A DNA stretch of 64,000 nucleotides from Chitinophagaceae bacterium (lineage in GTDB: Bacteria > Bacteroidota > Bacteroidia > Chitinophagales > Chitinophagaceae): contig JAEUVJ010000048.1 in the NCBI GenBank assembly GCA_016787085.1, positions 1-64,000 of the forward strand, read 5' to 3'. Positions 18,224 through 25,273 of the stretch are shown here, piece by piece. The notes below the pieces were generated by a model that was not told where the DNA came from, did not search any database, and saw only the letters and a program-made list of their open reading frames with translations. Every line of letters begins with the position of its first letter. Position 1 is the first letter of the stretch. Position numbers and translations under genes: made by a program.

Positions 18224-18829
18224 ATGATACAACAACAAAACCATTACGGTAAACTCTGGCTCTTTCCTTTTTTATTCACCATTGTTGCTTCATGCGAAAA
18301 GGATAAGAACAGCAATATGGATTCGCCGGCGCATTATATTGCGGAAAGTGAAAAACTGATCATCCCGGCTGCAATAGAAATACCGGCTAATCTGCCCGGT
18401 GGCAATGCAAGAGTGGCGACATACTATGCTGCAGGTGTGCAGAAATACAAGGCGCAGGCAAAAGCCGGGAGCAACCCTGTGACGTATGAGTGGGCGTTTG
18501 TAGCCCCTGAAGCCGACCTGTATGATGCTTCCAATAAAAAGATCGGGAACCATTCAGCCGGCCCCACCTGGCAGTTGTCGGCCATGGATTCTATCTACGG
18601 ACAGCATTTCAGTCCGGCAAAGACAACGCCGAGTCCTGACGGTAGCATTGACTGGTTATTATTAATGCCGAAGAACGGCAAAACGCCTACCGGTATCTTT
18701 GCTAATGTATCGTACATACAGCGAATTGTCACCCAAAGAGGGAAGGCCCCGGCTGTAATGCCGCAAAGTGCGACAGAGACCTCGAATGTTCCCTATACGG
18801 CTATTTACAGGTTCACTAAAAAGAACTGA
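18224..18829 (+). CDS. DUF3455 lipoprotein
   Basis: 201 residues from the ATG at 18224; longer upstream readings have no signal peptide sense. The N-terminus MIQQQNHYGKLWLFPFLF ... VASC is a lipoprotein signal with the lipobox Cys. The mature part matches the DUF3455 pattern: LIIPAAIEIPANLPGG, a YYAAGVQKYK segment, WAFVAPEADLYD, SIDWLLLMPK and VSYIQRIVTQRGKAP. Function of the family is unknown. It stands alone: 211 nt of non-coding sequence precede it (with GAGTT-type short words near 18014) and an inverted repeat follows. Confidence 0.85.
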   Translation: MIQQQNHYGKLWLFPFLFTIVASCEKDKNSNMDSPAHYIAESEKLIIPAAIEIPANLPGGNARVATYYAAGVQKYKAQAKAGSNPVTYEWAFVAPEADLYDASNKKIGNHSAGPTWQLSAMDSIYGQHFSPAKTTPSPDGSIDWLLLMPKNGKTPTGIFANVSYIQRIVTQRGKAPAVMPQSATETSNVPYTAIYRFTKKN

Positions 18830-18838
18830 TAAGAATGG

Positions 18839-18914
18839 ACCACGGAGGCACAGAGTCATTAAGTCACAAATAAATCAAAACGCTGTGACTCCGTGTCTTC
18901 GTGCCTTTGTGTTT
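18839..18914. repeat. Inverted repeat of CACAGAG/GGAGTCAC words
   Basis: ACCACGGAGGCACAGAG and AAGTCACAAA on the left face TGTGACTCCGTGTCTTCGTG and CCTTTGTGTTT on the right, forming an imperfect hairpin between a plus-strand and a minus-strand gene. Similar elements lie at 36965-37060 and 55584-55730. Confidence 0.65.
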
Positions 18915-18981
18915 CAATTGCGGGAGAGATCAAATGATAATGACAGGGGATTCTCTTTTAATTGGGGAAGGTGTGTTTCGC

Positions 18982-19851
18982 TCAGCCGTTGAATGTTTTG
19001 CCCAATGAAATTTCGATATTGGCGGGTGGCAATAAGGGAGTAGCGGATGCTTCCTGTTCCATATCTACCACGATCGCTTTCTGATCGGCGAACTGCCATT
19101 GCATCCGTTCGCAAACCTCTTCCCATAGTGTCTGGTAATAACCCTGTGCTTTGCATTCTTTGGGCTGATGGAACAGCGACTCTTTCGTCATCGTGATCAG
19201 TTCGATATCCGAATAAAAGGGGATGTAGTTATCCAGCATCCAGGAAGCGAACTTCCGGTTGTCGAGGTATTGTTTATGCAGTGTTTTATGCACCTGCACC
19301 ATGTTATAAAAACTGAGCACTTTCTTTGCCAGCGACCTGTCTTCCTGCAGTGTATCCATTAGCATATTGTTGCAATACACAGACAGCGGCGCCGGCAGGT
19401 TGGGGATCAGCAGCAAGTCGGCGGCATTGAATACATTATTGTGCAACAGGAAACGCCCGGGTGAGCAATCCAGTATGCACACATCGTAATCATCTTCTAC
19501 TTCGGCGAGGGTGATCTTTATTAGTTCGTTATTGGAGAAATTCACCGTGGTCATCCGCGAGGCATGGGTGATGAACTGGTCGGAGAACAAGGGGTCGTTG
19601 CTGATCACATCTATCTGGTAGCTGTTCGTCGGATGGATCACATCATAGATGGTGATATAGCGGTCGAACAGGCGGCTATGTGTATTGATATTATGGTTCT
19701 GCTTGTTGAAGAAAAAGCTGCTGCCGCCCTGCGGGTCAAGGTCCCATAGCAGTACGCTGAGACCGCTTTTGGCAAGATAGCAGGCGAGATTGACCGAAGT
19801 AGTGGTCTTACCTACGCCGCCTTTGATATTATATACAGCAATTTTTTTCAA
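18982..19851 (-). CDS. ParA/MinD-type P-loop ATPase, orphan
   Basis: 289 residues starting at an apparent TTG (19851): MKKIAVYNIKGGVGKTTTSV. The deviant Walker A motif KGGVGKTT (residues 10-17), the switch region LLWDLDPQGGSS and the DVCILDCSPG strand place it with ParA ATPases. No ParB, parS-like site or HTH domain is adjacent, and the C-terminal 90 residues after YNMVQVHKTLHKQYLD look unlike chromosomal Soj. Orphan ParA proteins often position protein complexes on the nucleoid or membrane; cargo here is unknown. The 291 nt upstream up to the GIY-YIG gene have no gene. Confidence 0.85.
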   Translation of the reverse strand: MKKIAVYNIKGGVGKTTTSVNLACYLAKSGLSVLLWDLDPQGGSSFFFNKQNHNINTHSRLFDRYITIYDVIHPTNSYQIDVISNDPLFSDQFITHASRMTTVNFSNNELIKITLAEVEDDYDVCILDCSPGRFLLHNNVFNAADLLLIPNLPAPLSVYCNNMLMDTLQEDRSLAKKVLSFYNMVQVHKTLHKQYLDNRKFASWMLDNYIPFYSDIELITMTKESLFHQPKECKAQGYYQTLWEEVCERMQWQFADQKAIVVDMEQEASATPLLPPANIEISLGKTFNG

Positions 19852-20056
19852 TGCCTGAAACTACCCACAAACCCGCCATTGCCATAGTGATTGCAGTAAA
19901 TCCTTTGCCTCTTTGCAGATAGTCCGATGACCGGGCAGGTAAAAGGACTGAAAGGGGATGGGAAGGATGCGTGTTTATTCAGGTACCCAGGCATTTTTAA
20001 ACATGCATGGAGTATTTAAACTCTGAGAAAACAATGTAATACAAATAAGGGGCGCA

Positions 20057-20099
20057 AATACAAAAGGCCCTGATATTTCATCAGGGCCTTTGTGCCCGG
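20057..20099. repeat. 43-nt direct repeat, left copy
   Basis: A segment beginning AATACAAAAGGCCCTGAT and ending GTGCCCGG is repeated without mismatch at 20393-20435. Each copy contains a 12-bp hairpin (AAAGGCCCTGAT/ATCAGGGCCTTT) that can act as a terminator. The copies bracket the GIY-YIG gene. Confidence 0.9.
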
Positions 20100-20142
20100 A
20101 ATCCTGACGTTCACAGTCAGGACACATCTCGCGGCGCTGCCA

Positions 20143-20391
20143 CTAACTATATTTCTGAATAAAAGCGATCAATTTTTGTTTCGATAGGTTTTTGAGTTTC
20201 TTTTCCAGCTTCATTGCTTCTGCTCTTGAGTCTTTTTCGACATACCATTTTAATACCCAGGGCCGGTAAGGCTGGGTTGCCTGTACAGAGCCAGAGTTAT
20301 GGCGGGCCAGCCTGTTTTCTATATCGTTAGTTTGTCCGACATAGAACTTGTCGAAGGCTTCAGAATAAAGTACGTAGACAAAAAAGCACAT
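20143..20391 (-). CDS. Small GIY-YIG endonuclease-domain protein
   Basis: 82 residues from the ATG at 20391. MCFFVYVLYSEAFDKFYVGQ contains the two strands of the GIY-YIG motif (YVL ... YVG), followed by NRLARHN with the catalytic Arg region, and the conserved WVLKWYVEKDSRAEAMKLE with the family's Glu. The frame continues upstream through tRNA-Leu sequence, which gives a false long reading. Such stand-alone UvrC/URI-type GIY-YIG proteins are common in Bacteroidetes and have no firm function. The gene lies exactly between two copies of a 43-nt direct repeat, next to a partial and a complete tRNA-Leu, which looks like a small insertion cassette. Confidence 0.85.
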   Translation of the reverse strand: MCFFVYVLYSEAFDKFYVGQTNDIENRLARHNSGSVQATQPYRPWVLKWYVEKDSRAEAMKLEKKLKNLSKQKLIAFIQKYS

Positions 20392-20392
20392 C

Positions 20393-20435
20393 AATACAAA
20401 AGGCCCTGATATTTCATCAGGGCCTTTGTGCCCGG
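20393..20435. repeat. 43-nt direct repeat, right copy
   Basis: Identical to 20057-20099 over 43 positions. It runs directly into the partial tRNA-Leu sequence. The contained hairpin followed by TTTTGTATT on the minus strand resembles a terminator for a tRNA transcript. Confidence 0.9.
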
Positions 20436-20498
20436 GATCGGAATCGAACCGGTACACCGTTGCCGGCGCCCCGATTGAATCGGGGTGCATCTGCCAAT
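20429..20498 (-). pseudogene. Partial tRNA-Leu (3' half)
   Basis: Reading the minus strand gives GCCGGCAACGGTG, the T-arm GGTTCGATTCC and the 3' acceptor strand TCCCGGGCA, almost the same as the complete tRNA-Leu at 20539-20622. In place of the 5' half there is a hairpin CCCCGAT-TCA-ATCGGGG and unrelated sequence, so the acceptor stem and D-arm cannot form. It is a truncated or recombined copy. Confidence 0.7.
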
Positions 20499-20503
20499 CA
20501 ATG

Positions 20504-20534
20504 AAATAAAAAACCCCGACTATTGATCGAGGTT
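20504..20534 (-). terminator. Terminator after tRNA-Leu
   Basis: On the minus strand AACCTCGA pairs with TCGGGGTT (one G-T pair) around TCAATAG, followed by TTTTTTATT. It lies just downstream of the tRNA 3' end. Confidence 0.7.
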
Positions 20535-20538
20535 GATG

Positions 20539-20622
20539 TGCCCGAGATCGGAATCGAACCGATACACCGTTGCCGGCGGCAGATTTTGAGTCTGCTGCGT
20601 CTACCAGTTCCGCCACCCGGGC
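20539..20622 (-). tRNA. tRNA-Leu (anticodon CAA)
   Basis: 84 nt. The acceptor stem GCCCGGG pairs with CTCGGGC (one G-T), discriminator A, no encoded CCA. The D-arm has GGCGGAACTGGTAGACGC, the anticodon stem GCAGA/TCTGC encloses loop CTCAAAA with anticodon CAA (reads UUG), a long variable arm follows (class II, as expected for Leu), and the T-loop is GGTTCGATTCC. Its 3' half is copied at 20429-20498. Confidence 0.95.
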
Positions 20623-20676
20623 AGGGGTGCAAATGTAAAAGGTAAAACGGGAACCGTAAAATTTAAAATAACTGTT

Positions 20677-21180
20677 TTACAGCGCCACTTCTTTCCGTAT
20701 ACGGTCTATATATTTTTTCTTAAAATAATACTCTTTTACCTGCAGCAGCTCTTTTTCGGAAGTAATACCTTCCTGGTAATGTTCCACCATTTTTTTAACA
20801 GGCGCATATATGTCAGATTGAAGATTGTCAATAGATGATTTGATCGTATTCCGTACCTCCGGGTCATCCGCATCCATCAGCTGTTCATTTATATCCAGTA
20901 TTTCCATCAGGAAATCCGGGGGCAGTTCATATTTTTCCTCTTCTTCCAGCAGGCCTTTTTGCTGCAGCACATACCTGATCGTTTCATCCGGGTCTTTAAA
21001 GGTCTTGTAGGCCTTATTCAATAAAGCCGATCTTTCCAGGGCTTCTGCCTGTGTATGCTCATCCGCATTGGTAAAATAATCCGGGTGATATTTCCTGCTC
21101 AGTTCAAAGAATTTCTTATGCAAGGGGTTGATGTCCACTTTCAGTTGTACGGGTATGTCAAATAGTTCAAAATAATTCAT
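20677..21180 (-). CDS. hscB: Fe-S cluster assembly co-chaperone HscB
   Basis: 167 residues, the usual HscB length. The N-terminal J-domain has YFELFDIPVQ and the essential HPD in FFELSRKYHPDYF, followed by LLNKAYKTFKDP. The C-terminal helical part (ILDINEQLMDADD ... YFKKKYIDRIRKEV) corresponds to the IscU-binding domain. HscB recruits HscA (Hsp70) to IscU-bound clusters. No hscA, fdx or isc genes are nearby in this window. The gene is divergent from the sigma factor gene at 21260. Confidence 0.93.
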   Translation of the reverse strand: MNYFELFDIPVQLKVDINPLHKKFFELSRKYHPDYFTNADEHTQAEALERSALLNKAYKTFKDPDETIRYVLQQKGLLEEEEKYELPPDFLMEILDINEQLMDADDPEVRNTIKSSIDNLQSDIYAPVKKMVEHYQEGITSEKELLQVKEYYFKKKYIDRIRKEVAL

Positions 21181-21227
21181 CCTCTATGTATTAGCCGGGC
21201 AGTTACTTAACAAATATTGCTTAGATT

Positions 21228-21258
21228 GGTTACAAATTTAGCTTCTTTGGTTACAAAT
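21228..21258 (+). promoter_or_regulatory. Paired GGTTACAAAT boxes upstream of the sigma factor gene
   Basis: GGTTACAAAT occurs at 21228-21237 and again at 21249-21258, 21 bp apart; the second box touches the start codon region. GTTAC occurs once more at 21202. The same 21-bp spacing of GGTTAC occurs before the cytochrome operon at 24071 and 24092. An autoregulated ECF promoter or an operator is likely. Confidence 0.55.
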
Positions 21259-21259
21259 A

Positions 21260-21877
21260 ATGGAATCAAGCATGGAGGTCATTAAAAATCTCTCCGACAA
21301 AGAGTTGATCAGCAGGCTTCAGTCGGGGAGCCAGATAAACGAAACTGTTAAGGACATTTACCGGAACCATTTCGAAAGCCTGAGCTGGTATGTAATAAAT
21401 AACAACGGCAGCAGGCAGGATGCAGAAGACGTGTTCCAGGAAGTGGTGGTGAGTTTTATTGACCTGGTGCAAAAAGATAAGTTCAGGGGAGAATCCAGTA
21501 TCAGAACATTTCTGTTTTCCCTGAACCGGCATATCTGGCTGAATGAGTTAAAACGAAGGGGGCGGGCATTGGCAAGAGAAGAGAAATATGAGAAAGGACA
21601 GGATAGAACCGAGATGGATGTGAGTCATTTTATGACTGGCCGTGAAGCAAAAGAGCAGGTAATGAACCTGGTCGGCCAGCTGGGCGAGACCTGCCGGAAG
21701 ATACTGGTGATGTTTTATTATAACAATTCATCCATGAAAGATATACTGGAATCACTGAATTATGAGAATGAGCAGGTAGTACGGAATAAAAAGTACAAAT
21801 GCCTGAAACAATTGGAGCAGATAATAGCAGCAAATCCTGCATTGAAGCAAACCCTTAAAAACCTTTTGCATGAGTAA
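21260..21877 (+). CDS. ECF-like RNA polymerase sigma-70 family sigma factor
   Basis: 205 residues. Region 2 (about 25-95) has FESLSWYVINNNGSRQDAEDVFQEVVVSF, and the -10 recognition part is FRGESSIRTFLFSLNRHIWLNELKRR. Region 4 (about 135-195) has LGETCRKILVMFYYNNSSMKDILESLNYENEQVVRNKKYKCLKQL, a helix-turn-helix. No region 3 or 1, as in ECF factors. Starts at 21260 or 21272 are both possible. The gene overlaps its downstream partner by 8 nt, a membrane protein with anti-sigma features, so it is probably held at the membrane until a signal arrives. GGTTAC boxes upstream suggest autoregulation. Confidence 0.9.
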   Translation: MESSMEVIKNLSDKELISRLQSGSQINETVKDIYRNHFESLSWYVINNNGSRQDAEDVFQEVVVSFIDLVQKDKFRGESSIRTFLFSLNRHIWLNELKRRGRALAREEKYEKGQDRTEMDVSHFMTGREAKEQVMNLVGQLGETCRKILVMFYYNNSSMKDILESLNYENEQVVRNKKYKCLKQLEQIIAANPALKQTLKNLLHE

Positions 21878-22622
21878 TTCTACCCATAACATGTCTGAAA
21901 AACTGGTTCTGTACTTAGACGGTGTGTTGCCGGAGAATGAGAAAGCTGAGTTGGAAAAGCAGCTTGCTACGGATACGGTATTGCAGGAAGAATTGGACAA
22001 CCTGAAGCTGGCCAAAGAAGCGGTCCGGAATTATGGACTGAAACAGGAGGTCTCCGGTATTCATCAGCAGATGATGACTGAAATGCAAACTCCCCTCCGG
22101 CAGATCGGTTCTTCACGGCGCATTATCCGTTATACAATGTCTGTAGCGGCCGGGCTCCTGGTTATCTTCGCCGGGATCACAGCTTACAATTATTTTACCA
22201 TCTCCGGAGAAAAAGTATTTAAAGAAAATTTCCGTTTGTATGAACTGGCGACCGTCAGGGATTATACCTGGGTGCCTACCATTGAAAAGGCCTATAAGGA
22301 AGAAGATTTTCGTATGGTAACAGCATTGGCCGATACGTCTTCAAACCCCAAATACATTTTCCTCTCTTCAGTCGCTTATCTTCAGTTAAATGATCCTGTT
22401 GAAGCTATCAAAGGTTTTCAGAAAATACTCAGTATGGATAAAGAGACCGGATCTGCTTCTTTTAAAGAAGAATCGGAATACTATCTCGGCCTGGCCTGTA
22501 TCCTCGACAAACAGTATGATAAGGCCCTTCAAATCCTGCAACCGATCAAAGACAATCCTGATCATCTCTATCATGAAAAGGTAACCGGCAAGCTGATCCG
22601 GAAGGTAAACAGACTCAGGTAG
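21870..22622 (+). CDS. Membrane-bound anti-sigma factor-like protein with TPR-like C-terminus
   Basis: 250 residues. The N-terminus has an anti-sigma look: LVLYLDGVLPENEKAELEKQ, where a short acidic helix precedes LATDTVLQEELDNL. A single membrane segment lies at about 88-108 (YTMSVAAGLLVIFAGITAY). The remainder, outside the cytoplasm, has helical repeats resembling TPRs (FLSSVAYLQLNDPVEAIKGFQKIL; YYLGLACILDKQYDKALQIL). Translational overlap with the sigma gene supports a regulatory pair. No zinc-binding HxxxCxxC motif is present. A strong terminator follows, separating the pair from the next gene. Confidence 0.78.
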   Translation: MSNSTHNMSEKLVLYLDGVLPENEKAELEKQLATDTVLQEELDNLKLAKEAVRNYGLKQEVSGIHQQMMTEMQTPLRQIGSSRRIIRYTMSVAAGLLVIFAGITAYNYFTISGEKVFKENFRLYELATVRDYTWVPTIEKAYKEEDFRMVTALADTSSNPKYIFLSSVAYLQLNDPVEAIKGFQKILSMDKETGSASFKEESEYYLGLACILDKQYDKALQILQPIKDNPDHLYHEKVTGKLIRKVNRLR

Positions 22623-22646
22623 AGTAAGTGTTACTTAGCAGTAACC

Positions 22647-22679
22647 GATCCTCCCACGTTCCGGGAGGATCTTTTTTTT
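22647..22679 (+). terminator. Rho-independent terminator after the sigma/anti-sigma pair
   Basis: GATCCTCCC pairs perfectly with GGGAGGATC around a 7-nt loop and is followed by eight T residues. Just before it, GTTAC (22630) and GTAAC (22641) form an inverted pair of the GGTTAC motif. Confidence 0.92.
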
Positions 22680-22686
22680 ATATGCC

Positions 22687-22696
22687 GGTTACAAAT
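22687..22696 (+). promoter_or_regulatory. Single GGTTACAAAT box before the lipoprotein gene
   Basis: Exact match to the boxes upstream of the sigma gene, 45 nt before the ATG at 22741. No second copy lies 21 bp away; the nearest is the GTTAC/GTAAC inverted pair at 22630-22645 on the other side of the terminator. Confidence 0.45.
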
Positions 22697-22740
22697 CTCT
22701 CCCCGGCGCTGACCAATCAGTGAATATAAAATTTAGACAT

Positions 22741-23151
22741 ATGAGAACAACACTTCTTTTTCTTGCCCTGGTTTTATCGTTTGCATCCTGCGATCCCGGT
22801 AATGGTGTATCATCCGGTACGGGTCAGATAGCTAGTTCCGGCACCTGGCGTGTCACTTTATTTACCGACAGCGGAAATGATGAGACCAGCGATTTTGCCG
22901 GCTATACTTTCACCTTCAGTAACAGTGGCACTGTCACCGCTCAGAAAAACAGTACTTCCCAAACCGGCACCTGGAGCATCAACAGCAGTTCCAATAAGTT
23001 CAATATTGATCTTGGTGCTAAAACTGATGCCAACAAACCATTAGGCGAACTGACAGATGACTGGTTGATCCTATCTGTCAGCAATACAGAGATCAGGCTG
23101 GGCGATGATAACCCTGCCAGCAACGAATTCCTCACATTTACTAAAAACTAA
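22741..23151 (+). CDS. Small lipoprotein, lipocalin-like
   Basis: 136 residues from the ATG at 22741 (MRTTLLFLALVLSFASC), a clear lipoprotein signal. The mature part, after a Gly/Ser-rich stretch, reads ASSGTWRVTLFTDSGNDETSD, then FTFSNSGTVTAQKNS and TGTWSINSSSNKFNIDLG, a beta-rich pattern like lipocalin-type domains of Bacteroidetes lipoproteins. Function unknown. It begins a plus-strand group with the DUF4382 lipoprotein 11 nt downstream and has a GGTTAC box upstream, so it is probably in the sigma factor's regulon. Confidence 0.75.
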   Translation: MRTTLLFLALVLSFASCDPGNGVSSGTGQIASSGTWRVTLFTDSGNDETSDFAGYTFTFSNSGTVTAQKNSTSQTGTWSINSSSNKFNIDLGAKTDANKPLGELTDDWLILSVSNTEIRLGDDNPASNEFLTFTKN

Positions 23152-23162
23152 AACCGTTCAAT

Positions 23163-24002
23163 ATGAAAAACACGATCCGTTTTACCGTACCTGGCTTAGT
23201 ATGTACTATGTTTTTGATCTATTCCTGCCAGAAGGATGCAGGCAATGGTTCAAATTCACCCGGAGATCTCAATAAACCACATAGGGTGACCATTTACCTG
23301 ACCGATCACCAGACACCTGTCTTTGACAGTGTGTTTATTGACCTGCGAAAATTAGAAGTGAAACTGGAAGATGATACTTTGCCAAACGGTGGCTGGGTTA
23401 ATCTTAACATTCATGCAGGGGTATATAATATTCTTCGCTATCGCAACGGGCTGGATACCTTGTTCGCTACCGGTACATTGCCCAATGCCAGGGTAAAAAA
23501 AGTACGGCTCACCCTGGGTACCCAGAACAGTGTGATGAAGGACGGGCAAAGTTTCCCGCTTCGGGTACACGATAATGACCGGGAAGTGGTCGCCCATCTT
23601 GACAACAGCAACTTTGAGATCGTAGCGCCAGACCAGGTACTTTTCTGGATAGATTTCGATGCCAGCCGCTCTATACAGGTGGACAACAGTGGTTCCGGTA
23701 ATAACAATGGCTACCGGCTAAAGTCACATATCAAAATTTTTACGCGGAGCCATTCCGGCAGAATTGAGGGAAAGGTGTTGCCCGCTGCCGCAGATGCTTT
23801 GGTCATGGCTATCAATGGAACAGATACCACCACAGCGATACCCGATGATGACGATGGAGAGTTCAAGATCGTAGGGTTGAATGCAGGAACATATAAAGTA
23901 TTTATTGACGGACAGAATAATTACAATGATACCACGATCAATAATGTAGTGGTACGGAACCGGGAGGATACCCATTTGCCCACTATTACATTACATCAGT
24001 AA
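23163..24002 (+). CDS. DUF4382 lipoprotein with carboxypeptidase-regulatory-like tail
   Basis: 279 residues. The signal (MKNTIRFTVPGLVCTMFLIYSC) ends at a lipobox Cys. Residues 40-190 follow the DUF4382 pattern: VTIYLTDHQTPVFDSVFIDLRKLEV, VNLNIHAGVYNILRYRNGLD, LPNARVKKVRLTLG, and LFWIDFDASRSI. The C-terminal part (RIEGKVLPAAADALVMAING ... GTYKVFIDGQ) is a prealbumin-like beta-sandwich. Likely outer-membrane or periplasmic and possibly ligand-binding; no enzyme motif. It shares an operon with the preceding lipoprotein and ends in a strong terminator. Confidence 0.85.
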   Translation: MKNTIRFTVPGLVCTMFLIYSCQKDAGNGSNSPGDLNKPHRVTIYLTDHQTPVFDSVFIDLRKLEVKLEDDTLPNGGWVNLNIHAGVYNILRYRNGLDTLFATGTLPNARVKKVRLTLGTQNSVMKDGQSFPLRVHDNDREVVAHLDNSNFEIVAPDQVLFWIDFDASRSIQVDNSGSGNNNGYRLKSHIKIFTRSHSGRIEGKVLPAAADALVMAINGTDTTTAIPDDDDGEFKIVGLNAGTYKVFIDGQNNYNDTTINNVVVRNREDTHLPTITLHQ

Positions 24003-24028
24003 TAAGATATCATATCTATGAAACACTT

Positions 24029-24062
24029 TCCGTCCCGCCTTAGGCGGGACGGATTTTTTTTT
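24029..24062 (+). terminator. Rho-independent terminator after the DUF4382 gene
   Basis: TCCGTCCCGCC and GGCGGGACGGA form a perfect 11-bp stem with a TTA loop, followed by about nine T residues. Confidence 0.95.
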
Positions 24063-24070
24063 GAAAATGT

Positions 24071-24097
24071 GGTTACATATCCGTTTGAGGCGGTTAC
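24071..24097 (+). promoter_or_regulatory. Paired GGTTAC boxes before the cytochrome/YceI operon
   Basis: GGTTACATAT at 24071 and GGTTAC at 24092, 21 bp apart as in the sigma gene promoter. They lie 65-90 nt before the ATG at 24162 and directly after the terminator, so they fit a fresh promoter for the operon. Confidence 0.5.
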
Positions 24098-24161
24098 TCA
24101 ATAATAGTGATAGAGTGAAAGGAACGATTCATCTCTTTTGCGTACTAATAAATTCTGCTAA

Positions 24162-24884
24162 ATGGCCACTACTTACCTGAAAGTGATGCTCTTTTTGTCA
24201 GCAAGCTTATTGCTGGTTGTTTCCTGTAAACACCGTATTGACGGGATCAATGACCCCGGTAATAGCGATCCGGGCAATGGTGGCGGGGGATCAGCAGTTC
24301 CTTGTGACCCCAATAAGATCTATTTCCAGCAACAGGTATTACCTATCCTTGTCTCTAACTGCGCATTGGGCGGATGCCATGATGATGCTTCACATCAGGA
24401 TGGAATTATTCTCACCTCTTATGAAAAAGTAATGGCTTCCGGTATTGTTAGCCCCGGCAATCCAGGCAGCAGCGATTTGTATGAGGTGATCGTTGATACA
24501 GATCCCGGCGACCGGATGCCTCCTCCTCCGCGTAATCCTTTAACTCAGTCACAAACACAGATCATCCGGCAATGGATACAGCAGGGAGCCCCAAACCTTG
24601 TTTGCCAGAGCATGTGCGACAGCAACAGTTTCACTTACAGCGGTGCAATCAGGACTTTGATCACTAACAAATGTCAGGGTTGCCATAGCGGTACTGCCGC
24701 ACAGGGCGGCATAGACCTGAGCACATATAACGGAATAAAAGCAAAGATCACCGATAGCAGATTATGGGGAAGTATTAATCACCACGCCGGTTTTTCACCC
24801 ATGCCAAAGAATGGGGCCAAACTTTCTGATTGCGAGATCACACAGTTTAAAAAATGGATCGAAGCAGGTTCACCCAATAATTAA
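24162..24884 (+). CDS. Di-haem c-type cytochrome-like lipoprotein
   Basis: 240 residues with a lipoprotein signal (MATTYLKVMLFLSASLLLVVSC) and a Gly/Asp/Asn-rich linker. Two cytochrome-like units follow. The first has VLPILVSNCALGGCHDD, a CX4CH spacing, with GDRMPPPP as candidate Met-ligand region. The second has LITNKCQGCHSGTA (CX2CH) and FSPMPKNGAKLSDCE. Each ends with QW/KW-I-x-x-GAP/GSP-N, as in planctomycete-type cytochrome domains. It should transfer electrons at the outer membrane or periplasm; whether the CX4CH site binds haem is uncertain. It begins the likely sigma-controlled operon. Confidence 0.82.
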   Translation: MATTYLKVMLFLSASLLLVVSCKHRIDGINDPGNSDPGNGGGGSAVPCDPNKIYFQQQVLPILVSNCALGGCHDDASHQDGIILTSYEKVMASGIVSPGNPGSSDLYEVIVDTDPGDRMPPPPRNPLTQSQTQIIRQWIQQGAPNLVCQSMCDSNSFTYSGAIRTLITNKCQGCHSGTAAQGGIDLSTYNGIKAKITDSRLWGSINHHAGFSPMPKNGAKLSDCEITQFKKWIEAGSPNN

Positions 24885-24893
24885 AATCAAATA

Positions 24894-25262
24894 ATGAAAA
24901 GAGCCCTGATCATACTCCTGGCCCTGTCCGGAACATTAGCCAGTTGCTACTATGATATAGAGGAGGATATCTATCCGGGAAATGGCGCTTGTGATACCAA
25001 TGGTGCTACCTATTCCTCTTCCGTGTTGCCGGCTTTGCAGAGTAATGGCTGCCTGGGTTGCCATAGCGGCAGCACCCCTTCCGGCAATATCTCCCTGGAG
25101 GGATATAACAATGTAAGAACAGCGGCATTGAATGGTACGCTGTACGGAGCGATCAGTTTCTCACCCGGCTACCCGCCGATGCCGCAGGGAGGTAATAAAA
25201 TGAGTGCCTGCAACATCAACCGCATCAAAGCCTGGATAGATGCAGGCGCTCCCAACAATTAA
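24894..25262 (+). CDS. Mono-haem c-type cytochrome-like lipoprotein
   Basis: 122 residues: lipoprotein signal (MKRALIILLALSGTLASC), then a single unit with LQSNGCLGCHSGSTPSGNIS (CX2CH) and YPPMPQGGNKMSACNINRIKAWIDAGAPNN. It is closely similar to the second unit of the preceding gene, from which it begins only 9 nt away, so the two probably arose by duplication. Likely a small membrane-anchored electron carrier. Confidence 0.83.
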   Translation: MKRALIILLALSGTLASCYYDIEEDIYPGNGACDTNGATYSSSVLPALQSNGCLGCHSGSTPSGNISLEGYNNVRTAALNGTLYGAISFSPGYPPMPQGGNKMSACNINRIKAWIDAGAPNN

Positions 25263-25273
25263 AACATATAGTT

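Noticed and set aside
18982..19851. Plasmid-type parAB partition system
   Set aside because: No ParB gene or parS-like repeats lie next to the ParA gene; the neighbours are chromosomal.
20392..20616. N-terminal extension of the GIY-YIG gene, MAELVDAADSKSAAGNG...
   Set aside because: This is translated tRNA-Leu sequence, a well-known annotation artefact; the true gene begins at 20391.
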